Below are positions 43,870 to 51,867 of a DNA stretch of 64,000 bases, piece after piece. Numbering within the stretch: position 1 is the stretch's first letter; each line of letters starts with the position of its first letter. The position numbers and the translations under genes are program-made. Source of the DNA: Bacteroidota bacterium (GTDB lineage: Bacteria > Bacteroidota > Bacteroidia > UKL13-3); the NCBI GenBank assembly GCA_947460345.1, contig CANHGM010000003.1, positions 1 through 64,000 of the forward strand. Direction: 5' to 3'. The notes beneath the pieces are model-generated. The model was not told where the DNA came from. It worked only from the letters and a program-made list of their open reading frames with translations, and did not search any database.

Positions 43870-44436
43870 TTGGAAGAAGCAGAACTTATAGCTAGAATAT
43901 TAAACAACGACAAGAAAGCTTTTGACTTACTTGTAAAAACATATAGGCAACAAATTATCAATACCTGTTACAAATTCTTATTAGAAAAAGCTGATGCTGA
44001 AGATGTATCGCAAGAAGTTTTTGTAGAAATATATTACTCGCTAAAAAATTTTAGAGGCGATTCAAAACTCTCTACTTGGATATATAGAATTGCCGTGACC
44101 AGAAGTTTAGATGAAATTAAAAAAAGAAACAGAAAGAAAAGAATAACTGCCTTAGGCAAAATGCTACATCTGGATGAGATTGCCCAATGGATTGGGGGTG
44201 GCTCAAGACCCGACAAACTCATGGAAGCCAAAGACCAGTGGAATGAAATATCAGCGGCGTTAAACGCTTTGCCCGAAAACCAAAGAGTGGCTTTTACCCT
44301 CAGTAAAATAGATGGGTACTCAAACACCGAAATTGCCGAGATTATGAATACCACAAACAGTGCAGTGGAATCGCTTATACACCGTGCTAAAAAGAAAGTC
44401 AATGAAGAATTATCTAAGATTTTAAAAAAATATTGA
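43870..44436 (+). CDS. ECF (sigma-24-type) RNA polymerase sigma factor
   Basis: 188 residues from a TTG start. Region 2 is clear (NDKKAFDLLVKTYRQQIINTCY, then DAEDVSQEVFVEIYYSLKNF, then STWIYRIAVTRSLDEIKKRNRK), and region 4 has LPENQRVAFTLSKIDGYSNTEIAEIM followed by the recognition helix. Length is close to CnrH-type metal-responsive sigma factors. Its neighbours are a 99-residue single-pass membrane protein and a CpxP/CnrX-like membrane-anchored sensor, suggesting a membrane-controlled switch. It probably drives its own operon. Confidence 0.92.
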   Translation: MEEAELIARILNNDKKAFDLLVKTYRQQIINTCYKFLLEKADAEDVSQEVFVEIYYSLKNFRGDSKLSTWIYRIAVTRSLDEIKKRNRKKRITALGKMLHLDEIAQWIGGGSRPDKLMEAKDQWNEISAALNALPENQRVAFTLSKIDGYSNTEIAEIMNTTNSAVESLIHRAKKKVNEELSKILKKY

Positions 44437-44487
44437 CATACAAGTGACAGAATATTTTAAATACGTCGTCTTATAATTATATCACTC

Positions 44488-44787
44488 ATGAAAGAATCAG
44501 AAATACAACAACACATTTCACAAAAAATACAACTGTATGAGCAATTAGCTTTTGTTGAGCCTAGTGATGATTGGGAACAAAAACTACATTCGAAAATGAC
44601 ATTGGTTTCACACAATCGGCATTTTAAAAGTCAGTTATATATAGGCGTTGTTTTATTACTCCTCGTTAATATAAGTATCATCGCAAATACTATTTGGGTG
44701 CAAGTAAAAAAAAGCAGTGCCAAGAAAATCGAATATAAATTAATAGAATCTGAATTGTTGAGCAACACTTTTTCTTCAAATAACTAA
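44488..44787 (+). CDS. Small single-pass membrane protein, putative anti-sigma factor
   Basis: 99 residues: about 50 hydrophilic cytoplasmic residues with a helix (QQHISQKIQLYEQLAFVEPSDDWEQKL), one membrane helix (about residues 53-71) and a short periplasmic end. Size and layout match small anti-sigma factors such as CnrY, which trap the sigma factor with a short cytoplasmic helix. No sequence family recognised; the call rests on position and topology. Confidence 0.6.
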   Translation: MKESEIQQHISQKIQLYEQLAFVEPSDDWEQKLHSKMTLVSHNRHFKSQLYIGVVLLLLVNISIIANTIWVQVKKSSAKKIEYKLIESELLSNTFSSNN

Positions 44788-44791
44788 TACC

Positions 44792-45286
44792 ATGGATATA
44801 TTCTCTCAAAACAAAGTACTGATTAGGTTGGTGGTTATACTCACCGTATTAAATATTGGGGTGATTAGCTTCTTCTCTTATAGAGCTGTTCAACACCGCG
44901 AACACCCTGGAGATGGACCTCCTCCCCCACCTCAAGATATCACTGAAGTGTTGAAACAAGAATTAAAGTTAACGCCACAACAAGTAAAACAATTTAAAGA
45001 TTTGCGTGCTTCTTTTCATGTGAAAGAAAGAGAAATTCATGAAATAATTAAAGCCGGCAGAGACTCTATGAACACCGAGATGTTTAATAAAAATACCAAT
45101 ATGAACTGGGTTAAAGCCATAGCTAAAAGGGTTTCAGAAAATGAGTATCAAATGGAATTGCTCAGAATAGAACAATCTACTGAACTTAAGAAAATATGCA
45201 CGGCCGAACAAATAGAACGGTTTGAAGAATTGGTGATAGAAATTAGAGATTATTTTAAACCCAAAGACAAACCCAGAAGACGATGA
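44792..45286 (+). CDS. Membrane-anchored periplasmic metal sensor (CpxP/Spy/CnrX-like)
   Basis: 164 residues. N-terminal signal anchor (residues 10-28), a Pro-rich linker (GDGPPPPPQD), then an all-helical domain with ELKLTPQQVKQFKDLRASFH and IEQSTELKKICTAEQIERFEEL, the LTPxQ repeats of the CpxP/Spy/heavy-metal-resistance family. CnrX, the nickel/cobalt sensor, has this fold and also sits beside an ECF sigma and a small anti-sigma. Its 3' end overlaps mbnP by four bases. Metal ligands cannot be assigned by eye; His and Met residues are present (FHVKEREIHEI, NTNMNW, EYQMELL). Confidence 0.8.
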   Translation: MDIFSQNKVLIRLVVILTVLNIGVISFFSYRAVQHREHPGDGPPPPPQDITEVLKQELKLTPQQVKQFKDLRASFHVKEREIHEIIKAGRDSMNTEMFNKNTNMNWVKAIAKRVSENEYQMELLRIEQSTELKKICTAEQIERFEELVIEIRDYFKPKDKPRRR

Positions 45287-45969
45287 GATTATTTATCGGG
45301 TTATGGTTTTGGTTCATGGTATATATAGGGAATGCACAGTCAACGGTGATGCATGCCCTTACTTTTACACATATATATGGCAAAAATACATTTGCTTTAG
45401 ACAGCGTTTGTTATCCTGTTCAACACACAGACAGTATCTCATTTTCACATTTATCGTATTATATATCTAATATCGAATTGGTATATAAAAACAAAACCGT
45501 TTGGAAAGAGGAAAACAGTTATCATTTGATTGATGTTGAAAATATATATACCCAAGCGTTTCATATATATACACCTCAATCGTTGGTATATGACCACCTT
45601 GTTTTATATATAGGCATAGACAGCACCACCAATGTTTCGGGGGCTATGGGTGGCGACCTAGACCCAACCAAAGGCATGTATTGGACCTGGCAAAGTGGGT
45701 TTATCAATTTAAAACTTGAAGGCCAATACAAAAAAAGTGGATTTAAAAACCAAGAATTTCAATACCATATAGGTGGGTATCAAAACGAGTTTAACACGTA
45801 TAGAAAAATTAGTTTGAAAACAGCTGCTAAAAAAGATATGGATATATGGGTTGATATAGAAAAACTGTTCTCCAATACCGACTTATCAGTGCAGCACCAC
45901 ATCATGTCTCCAGGCAAAGAAGCAGTTTTGGTTTCTGAAAAATTCGCATCGATGTTTAAACTTAAATAG
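45283..45969 (+). CDS. mbnP: MbnP-family copper-binding protein
   Basis: 228 residues with signal peptide. The MbnP pattern is clear: HLSYYISNIELVYK, YHLIDVENIY, then GGDLDPTKGMYWTWQSGFIN, with W134 and W136 as candidate tryptophans. In characterised MbnP proteins a Trp is oxidised to kynurenine by the partner MbnH and helps bind copper. The gene overlaps the sensor gene upstream by four bases and mbnH downstream by one, so all are one transcript. Periplasmic or surface location. Confidence 0.9.
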   Translation: MRLFIGLWFWFMVYIGNAQSTVMHALTFTHIYGKNTFALDSVCYPVQHTDSISFSHLSYYISNIELVYKNKTVWKEENSYHLIDVENIYTQAFHIYTPQSLVYDHLVLYIGIDSTTNVSGAMGGDLDPTKGMYWTWQSGFINLKLEGQYKKSGFKNQEFQYHIGGYQNEFNTYRKISLKTAAKKDMDIWVDIEKLFSNTDLSVQHHIMSPGKEAVLVSEKFASMFKLK

Positions 45970-47003
45970 TGATAAGGAAACCTATATATATATGCATGGT
46001 ATTAGGTATATTTATATATGCGTTTAAAACGGATTTTTCTGTGTTATTTAAAATTCCTGAGCAATGGCCTAAGCCAATATATTCGTTCGACAAAAACCCG
46101 TTAACCCAAGAAAAAATAGCCCTTGGCCGCTTTTTGTTTTATGATCCTATCTTATCAAAAAACAATACCGTTTCTTGTGCTTCGTGTCACTCGTCGTACA
46201 ATGCGTTTACCCATGTAGACCATGCTTTGAGCCATGGAATAGACGGCAGAATTGGTACGAGGAATTCGCCAGCGTTGATGAATTTGGCTTGGCACAAATT
46301 ATATATGTGGGATGGAGCTATAAACCACCTAGACATGCAAGCTTTGGCTCCTATGAGTCACCCTGACGAGATGGGAGAAAAAATAGACCATGTGGTATAT
46401 AAACTTCAACACACGACACACTACCCTGCTCTTTTCTACAAAGCTTTTAATGACAGTATTATTACAGGTGAGCATCTTTTAAAATCTATATCACAATTTA
46501 TGTTGACACTGGTGAGTGCTGAGGCTAAATATGACAGTGTGATGCGAGGGCAATCTGAGTTTACCCAGCAAGAGAAAAATGGATATATAATCTTTAAACA
46601 ACAATGTGCCTCATGCCACCAAGAGCCGCTGTTCTCATCGTTTGAGTTTGAGAACAACGGATTGCCTATGGATACAGTGTTAAACGATATAGGCAGAATG
46701 AAAATAACCAAAAACCAAAACGATTCATTGAAATTTAAAGTGCCTACGTTACGCAATATCGAATATACGTTTCCATATATGCATGATGGTCGATTTAATA
46801 AACTCTCTGCGGTAATTAATCATTACGAACGCGGGATAGTGAAAAGCAACACTTTGTCAAAAAAATTGCAAACAAACATGGTTTTAACTTCTAACGAAAA
46901 AGTAGATTTAATTGCGTTTTTACTTACGTTATCAGATAAAAAGTTTTTGTTTAATAACCAATATAATTTCCCTAAAGAACTACTACCCTACCTCAACAAA
47001 TAA
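45969..47003 (+). CDS. mbnH: MbnH-family di-heme cytochrome c peroxidase-like enzyme
   Basis: 344 residues from a GTG start, with an N-terminal hydrophobic segment. Two c-type heme motifs are present: CASCHSSYN (near residue 70) and CASCHQEP (near 215). The fold follows MauG/cytochrome c peroxidase (IALGRFLFYDPILSKNNTVSCASCH, RNIEYTFPYMHDGRF). MbnH oxidises a Trp of MbnP to kynurenine; adjacent overlapping genes strongly support that pairing here. Periplasmic, using electrons or peroxide. Confidence 0.93.
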   Translation: MIRKPIYICMVLGIFIYAFKTDFSVLFKIPEQWPKPIYSFDKNPLTQEKIALGRFLFYDPILSKNNTVSCASCHSSYNAFTHVDHALSHGIDGRIGTRNSPALMNLAWHKLYMWDGAINHLDMQALAPMSHPDEMGEKIDHVVYKLQHTTHYPALFYKAFNDSIITGEHLLKSISQFMLTLVSAEAKYDSVMRGQSEFTQQEKNGYIIFKQQCASCHQEPLFSSFEFENNGLPMDTVLNDIGRMKITKNQNDSLKFKVPTLRNIEYTFPYMHDGRFNKLSAVINHYERGIVKSNTLSKKLQTNMVLTSNEKVDLIAFLLTLSDKKFLFNNQYNFPKELLPYLNK

Positions 47004-47021
47004 ACTATATATAAAAAATCA

Positions 47022-48605
47022 ATGAAAAAAATATACGTATTCATTTCCCTATATTTCCTAACGTATCATATATATGCACAACGCAATGTGATATTGATTA
47101 TAGCTGACGACTTAGGCACCGACTACTTGGGTTGCTACGAAGACTATGTGGACACGGTTGACATACCCAATATAAGAGGCTTGCTCAAAAAAGGTGTGCG
47201 TTTTAAAAATGGTATGACCAATCCCGTTTGTTCCTCAACTCGCTCAGGCATACTTACCGGCAGGTACAGTTTTAGAACAGGAGTAGGTGGAATAGTTGGC
47301 GGCACAGGCGGATCAAACCAATTAGACACATCAGAGCAAACCATTCCTAGGTTGTTAAAAAAACATAATGCTCAAATTTCAACGGCAGATATAGGCAAAT
47401 GGCACTTGCACAACCCCGCTCCTGCCAAGCAACTCACTTACCCTAACCTTATGGGCTACGACCATTTTGAAGGACCTTTTATTGGTCAGCTGCCCAGTTA
47501 TACCAACTGGACCAAATATGTAAATGGCACCCCTGTAACAGTGACAAACTATGCCACTACCGAGAATGTAAACAATGCTTTAAGTTGGCTTAAAACCATC
47601 AACCTACAAAACCCATTCTTTCTTTGGTTGGCGTTTAATGCCCCGCATGCTCCTTATCATTTGCCACCTGTAGGTTTGCATACGTATAAACAACTAAGCG
47701 GCACCCAGCAAGACATCAATAAAAATCCTAAGAACTATTTCAAAGCTATGTTTCAGGCTCTAGACCATGAAATTGGCCGCCTATTCGACTCGTTGAAAGT
47801 GCATAATATATATGACAGCACCGATATCATTTTTATAGGCGACAATGGCAATACCAACCAAACAGCTCAAATAGCAGATTTAGACAAAGCCAAAGGAACC
47901 ATCTATCAATATGGAGTGCATACTCCTTTTATTATTTCGGGTCCATCGGTGGTAAACCCAAACAGGGTAAGCGATGCCTTAGTTAATACCGTTGACTTAT
48001 TTGCTACTATTATGGATATATTTGGACATAGCAATTGGGCTACTTATATACCCAGCAACAAACCCACTGATACCAAAAGCATCATGCCTATATTGAAAGA
48101 TCAAAGTACCCAAATAAGGCCTTGGTCGTTTTGCGAAATATTTAAACTCACCACCGACTCAGCCGATGGAAAAGCCATGAGAAATATAGATTATAAGTTG
48201 ATTAAGTTTGACTATGGAGCAGAAGAATTTTATGATTTGAAAAACGACCCTAACGAATCGAAAAACTTATTAAAAGGATTATTGAACCCTACAGAAGTTA
48301 ATAACTATTTTTACTTATGCAACGAAATGAATACCTTGATAGGCAAAAACAATTCCTGCAACACACAAGTTGGTATAGACCCTGATATCTATATATCAAA
48401 ACTTAATAATATATATCCAAACCCATTCACCACTTATATATATTCACCAACTAAAAACACTGAATATATATTGAGAAACAGTATAGGAGAAATGATATAT
48501 ACAGGCAAAGATATAAGTGACATAGATTTTACTTTTTTACCATCGGGTGTATATATCTTGCACAACTTAAATACTCTGACAACATATAAGCTAATAAAAA
48601 ATTAA
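47022..48605 (+). CDS. Sulfatase-like hydrolase with T9SS sorting domain; formylglycine motif altered
   Basis: 527 residues. Signal peptide; metal-binding IIADDLG at residues 26-32; active-site loop PVCSSTRSGILTGR with C70; GDNGNTNQTAQ and later metal ligands; C-terminal type A sorting domain (YPNPFTTYIYS, ending in KLIKN). The sulfatase consensus is C-x-P-x-R, but here it is C-S-S-T-R, without Pro. The Cys could still be modified by a tolerant enzyme, or the protein may act as a phosphatase or be unmodified. It follows mbnH by 18 bases. Confidence 0.88.
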   Translation: MKKIYVFISLYFLTYHIYAQRNVILIIADDLGTDYLGCYEDYVDTVDIPNIRGLLKKGVRFKNGMTNPVCSSTRSGILTGRYSFRTGVGGIVGGTGGSNQLDTSEQTIPRLLKKHNAQISTADIGKWHLHNPAPAKQLTYPNLMGYDHFEGPFIGQLPSYTNWTKYVNGTPVTVTNYATTENVNNALSWLKTINLQNPFFLWLAFNAPHAPYHLPPVGLHTYKQLSGTQQDINKNPKNYFKAMFQALDHEIGRLFDSLKVHNIYDSTDIIFIGDNGNTNQTAQIADLDKAKGTIYQYGVHTPFIISGPSVVNPNRVSDALVNTVDLFATIMDIFGHSNWATYIPSNKPTDTKSIMPILKDQSTQIRPWSFCEIFKLTTDSADGKAMRNIDYKLIKFDYGAEEFYDLKNDPNESKNLLKGLLNPTEVNNYFYLCNEMNTLIGKNNSCNTQVGIDPDIYISKLNNIYPNPFTTYIYSPTKNTEYILRNSIGEMIYTGKDISDIDFTFLPSGVYILHNLNTLTTYKLIKN

Positions 48606-48671
48606 TGTAAAGCAGTGCAAGGATTTTAAAATAACATCGTCAAACGTAAAAAATAAACTCAATTAATATAT

Positions 48672-50039
48672 ATGAGAAAATTCATTCTATTTTGCACAAT
48701 TACCATAACTACCTGTGTGATGCAAGCACAAGTAAGCCCGGCAATCAGTTCTTGGTTAAGAAACACCAACAATATTAAGGGTCGCCATTATAAAAGCGGA
48801 AACTTTACCCCTATCAACGACAATGTATTGGCCAATGTTCAAACCGTTCAATACTCAACTAAAAATGTATATATCTCTACCCAAGGGGTACCTTCTTATA
48901 TTACTGGTCCTTTTTTAGATGGCAACCCTTCAGTAGCCTCTGCACAAAATGCGATATTTAAATTCCCGTTGAATCCGGAAAAAAACAATGGCAATCCGGT
49001 ATCAACCACCATGGGAAATATAGGCGTTTTTATCAACGGAGTTGCCTTGTTCGATTATAGAGATGGGGTGTCTTGGAAAAGCTCTACCAACTCGCTTTGT
49101 GGCGGACCCATCAAACCACAATGTATGGGCGATAACGTTTGGAACAGAGATGCTGTAAAAGCAGAAATGAAAGGATTTGATTGTTCTAAAGGTCACCCAG
49201 CTATGGGCAATTACCACCACCACCAAAACCCAAGTGCCTTTAAATTAGATGCCAATGTAGTGTCGACTATATGCAATTTATATGATGCAGACGGGCTATA
49301 TGTGATGGACAGCACCAAGCATTCACCATTGATTGGATTTGCGTATGATGGTTTCCCTATATATGGAGCATATGCTTATAAAAATTTAGATGGAACAGGC
49401 GGAATAGTGAGAATGAAATCGAGTTTTAGCTTAAGAAATATCACCACTAGAAATACTTATTATACAGGAGCTAGCGTTACCGCTGGACCAGATGTGAGTG
49501 CAACTTACCCGATAGGATATTTTAGAGAAGATTATCAATACACAGCTACATCAGCAGCTACCCCTGATTATTTAGATGATCATAACGGCAGATTTTGTGT
49601 AACCCCAGAGTATCCAAAAGGAACGTATTGCTATTTTGCAACGGTAGATGAAAATTTGAATTCAGCATTTCCGTATATAGTAGGCCCTACCTTTTATGGA
49701 CCTATAGTAGTGTCGAAAGTAACTACCATATCAGAAGTGGTAACTACTTATACCCCTAGCAATACAGGCATATCATTACAAGACATCAAAAATATCAATG
49801 TAGATATATTCCCTAATCCGGCTAGCGATTTGATAGCGGTTCAATTAGGCAATTTGACCAAAGATAATTTACAGGTAGAGCTATTAGACATTACAGGAAA
49901 ATCAATCAGTAAAAAGACATTAAACCAAGGCAGTACAATTGTATATTTTGATACTCAAACATTATATAGTGGAGAGTATATCATTAATATATATATAGGA
50001 ACAGAGACTATCAGCAAGAAGGTAGTTGTGCAGAAATAA
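48672..50039 (+). CDS. YHYH-domain secreted protein with T9SS sorting domain
   Basis: 455 residues. Signal peptide (KFILFCTITITTCVMQAQ). The YHYH domain shows HPAMGNYHHHQNPSAF, IGFAYDGFPIYGAYAY and DDHNGRFCVTPEYPKGTYCYFATVDE. The His-rich site fits metal (perhaps copper) binding. The C terminus (VDIFPNPASDLIAVQ, ending in KVVVQK) is a T9SS type A domain. YHYH proteins have no settled function; here it closes the run that begins with the ECF sigma factor. Confidence 0.88.
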   Translation: MRKFILFCTITITTCVMQAQVSPAISSWLRNTNNIKGRHYKSGNFTPINDNVLANVQTVQYSTKNVYISTQGVPSYITGPFLDGNPSVASAQNAIFKFPLNPEKNNGNPVSTTMGNIGVFINGVALFDYRDGVSWKSSTNSLCGGPIKPQCMGDNVWNRDAVKAEMKGFDCSKGHPAMGNYHHHQNPSAFKLDANVVSTICNLYDADGLYVMDSTKHSPLIGFAYDGFPIYGAYAYKNLDGTGGIVRMKSSFSLRNITTRNTYYTGASVTAGPDVSATYPIGYFREDYQYTATSAATPDYLDDHNGRFCVTPEYPKGTYCYFATVDENLNSAFPYIVGPTFYGPIVVSKVTTISEVVTTYTPSNTGISLQDIKNINVDIFPNPASDLIAVQLGNLTKDNLQVELLDITGKSISKKTLNQGSTIVYFDTQTLYSGEYIINIYIGTETISKKVVVQK

Positions 50040-50492
50040 ATAGCCCCTTAATCGTTCATTACATATAAATGTCGTATATATTTTTATATTAGGCATATTT
50101 TTCAAATTTCTTTAGATTGACATTTTAAAAATCAAAAGAAGGTTAAATTCATTTCTTTTTCACATTATTAAAAAAAAAGATAATTATTTTTCTTTTTCAA
50201 TAATAAAGTCTAAAACATAAGATTGGCAAAATATTGTTCTATTTTAATCAGATTAATTAAGATTTTTGTTTTAAATGCAATTTATTAGACACAGAATTTA
50301 ACCCAAAATTGTCATTAGAAATAAAAAGCGGTTGATTTATTTATATTATTAACGTTCATCCAAAGTCCGGTAAACCATTCTCGTCGCTTCATAGCAAGTG
50401 ATAGTTTTAATATTCGATGACTACCATTTTTTACTATATATACACCTATTGCAAATACTTTATATCTTAAATGATTTTAAATTCCTCAATCG
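50040..50492. other. AT-rich intergenic region without recognised features
   Basis: 453 bases of strongly AT-rich DNA with long A and T runs between the end of the YHYH gene and a convergent lipoprotein gene. No ORF, RNA gene, clear promoter or strong hairpin was seen. Confidence 0.5.
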
Positions 50493-50915
50493 TTATTCAT
50501 CCAGATCTTTGTGAACCTTCATATTTATATCCATGCGTCTGCCAAGATTTGTGGTCCACTTACAATGCCAAGTTTGTGAATTTGACCCAGAACCTGATAA
50601 TATTTCTATACTAAGATTAGTTTGTGCAGTTGGATATTTTCTAAAGGTTTGAATGCTTTTCCCCTCAGCACTCTTCCAAGTAATTTCTTCAGCGAGTGGG
50701 CTTTCGATATTGTAACTGCCGGTTTTGTCACCATATAGTGCAACATAGCCTGCATAGTATCTTAGTTCTACCTGGTTTGTAGTTCCTTGATATACTGCAG
50801 TGCCTTTATAGCTATCAATAATCCACACACCAATAATGGCATTGTCAAATTTTTGCTTTGAGCATGAACCTAATAATGTTGATATTAGGGCAAGTTTAAA
50901 AATGGTTTTATTCAT
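50493..50915 (-). CDS. Small lipoprotein, lipocalin-like
   Basis: 140 residues. The lipoprotein signal ends in LLGSC (Cys about residue 18). The remainder (IIGVWIIDSYKGTAVYQG, EITWKSAEG, NLSIEILSGSG) looks like a small beta-barrel of the lipocalin-like type that is common among Bacteroidota lipoproteins. Function unknown. Ends next to the gap region and is followed upstream by the barrel/propeller gene pair. Confidence 0.6.
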   Translation of the reverse strand: MNKTIFKLALISTLLGSCSKQKFDNAIIGVWIIDSYKGTAVYQGTTNQVELRYYAGYVALYGDKTGSYNIESPLAEEITWKSAEGKSIQTFRKYPTAQTNLSIEILSGSGSNSQTWHCKWTTNLGRRMDINMKVHKDLDE

Positions 50916-50941
50916 AATTATAATAAGTATAAGTTTATTTC

Positions 50942-51865
50942 CTATTTACGCCATTTCTCAAATATACTCCACTGAATTTCTATATAAGCTTGCACACCAT
51001 TTTGGTAGGATATATGATGCGTGGAGGTTTGATACGTATATAAGTTGACACCAAAATTTAAGAACTTAGGACTAGGGAAATCATTATCCGAATTGCCTAA
51101 AATAAATTTAAAATCATGTGTGTATATTTCGCTACTGATTAAGGCTTTGGCATGATGGAAAGCGTACTCAAGCCCTATATATTTATAAGGGTTCTTTACA
51201 CTTCCATATGAGCCAATTGCCACAGCAATTCCGGGGGCCCAAAATTGTTCCTTAAAAGTCATACTTAATGGGGGTAAATAGCTCTTGCCATTATATAATA
51301 ATGAATCGCTGGTCAATCTATTATAATAGTATCGAACAGATGGCCCAATTTTAAAAAATCTTTCAAAGCTTATCATCGCGTTAATTTCTGTATTTCTAAT
51401 CAAGCTGGTCTTTAGAACGTTTTTTGAAGTTAAACCAAAAAAATTAAATAACCTTCCACCGGGCCCAGCACTACCAGGTCCAATTCCACTTTTTTGGGCA
51501 TATATATAATTATTTTTTAATGTAACTTCTGCATCCACTCTGGGTAGTTTGCGGATTCGTTTAAAATGGAAATAATTGGTATAAAAAAAAGTGGGTATAG
51601 TAATCATTACAGGAGTGGATAGCAAAGCTTCAGGCTTGTATGATGGTATGGTGATATCAGGATGATAAACTCCGTTGTTATCATAATAACTATATTTGAT
51701 ATTTTTTGCAGCATAACAATCCATTTTGTTTAACGCACCCAACGGAAGAGATATACCAAAAAATGACCTTAATTGTCTGTTGGTTTTTTTATGCTCTTTC
51801 TTGAATTGTGCAAATGAATGTTTAGCTATGATTGTAAATATAATGATGAATATTTTTGTTTTCAT
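50942..51865 (-). CDS. Outer-membrane or surface beta-rich protein
   Basis: 307 residues with signal peptide (KTKIFIIIFTIIAKHSFA). Repeated amphipathic strands with aromatic ends (SYGSVKNPYKYIGLEYAFHHA, NFGVNLYTYQTSTHHISYQNGVQAYIEIQW) suggest an outer-membrane barrel. It follows the 649-residue propeller protein by two bases, so the two may form an outer-surface complex. No known family. Confidence 0.65.
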   Translation of the reverse strand: MKTKIFIIIFTIIAKHSFAQFKKEHKKTNRQLRSFFGISLPLGALNKMDCYAAKNIKYSYYDNNGVYHPDITIPSYKPEALLSTPVMITIPTFFYTNYFHFKRIRKLPRVDAEVTLKNNYIYAQKSGIGPGSAGPGGRLFNFFGLTSKNVLKTSLIRNTEINAMISFERFFKIGPSVRYYYNRLTSDSLLYNGKSYLPPLSMTFKEQFWAPGIAVAIGSYGSVKNPYKYIGLEYAFHHAKALISSEIYTHDFKFILGNSDNDFPSPKFLNFGVNLYTYQTSTHHISYQNGVQAYIEIQWSIFEKWRK

Positions 51866-51867
51866 GT

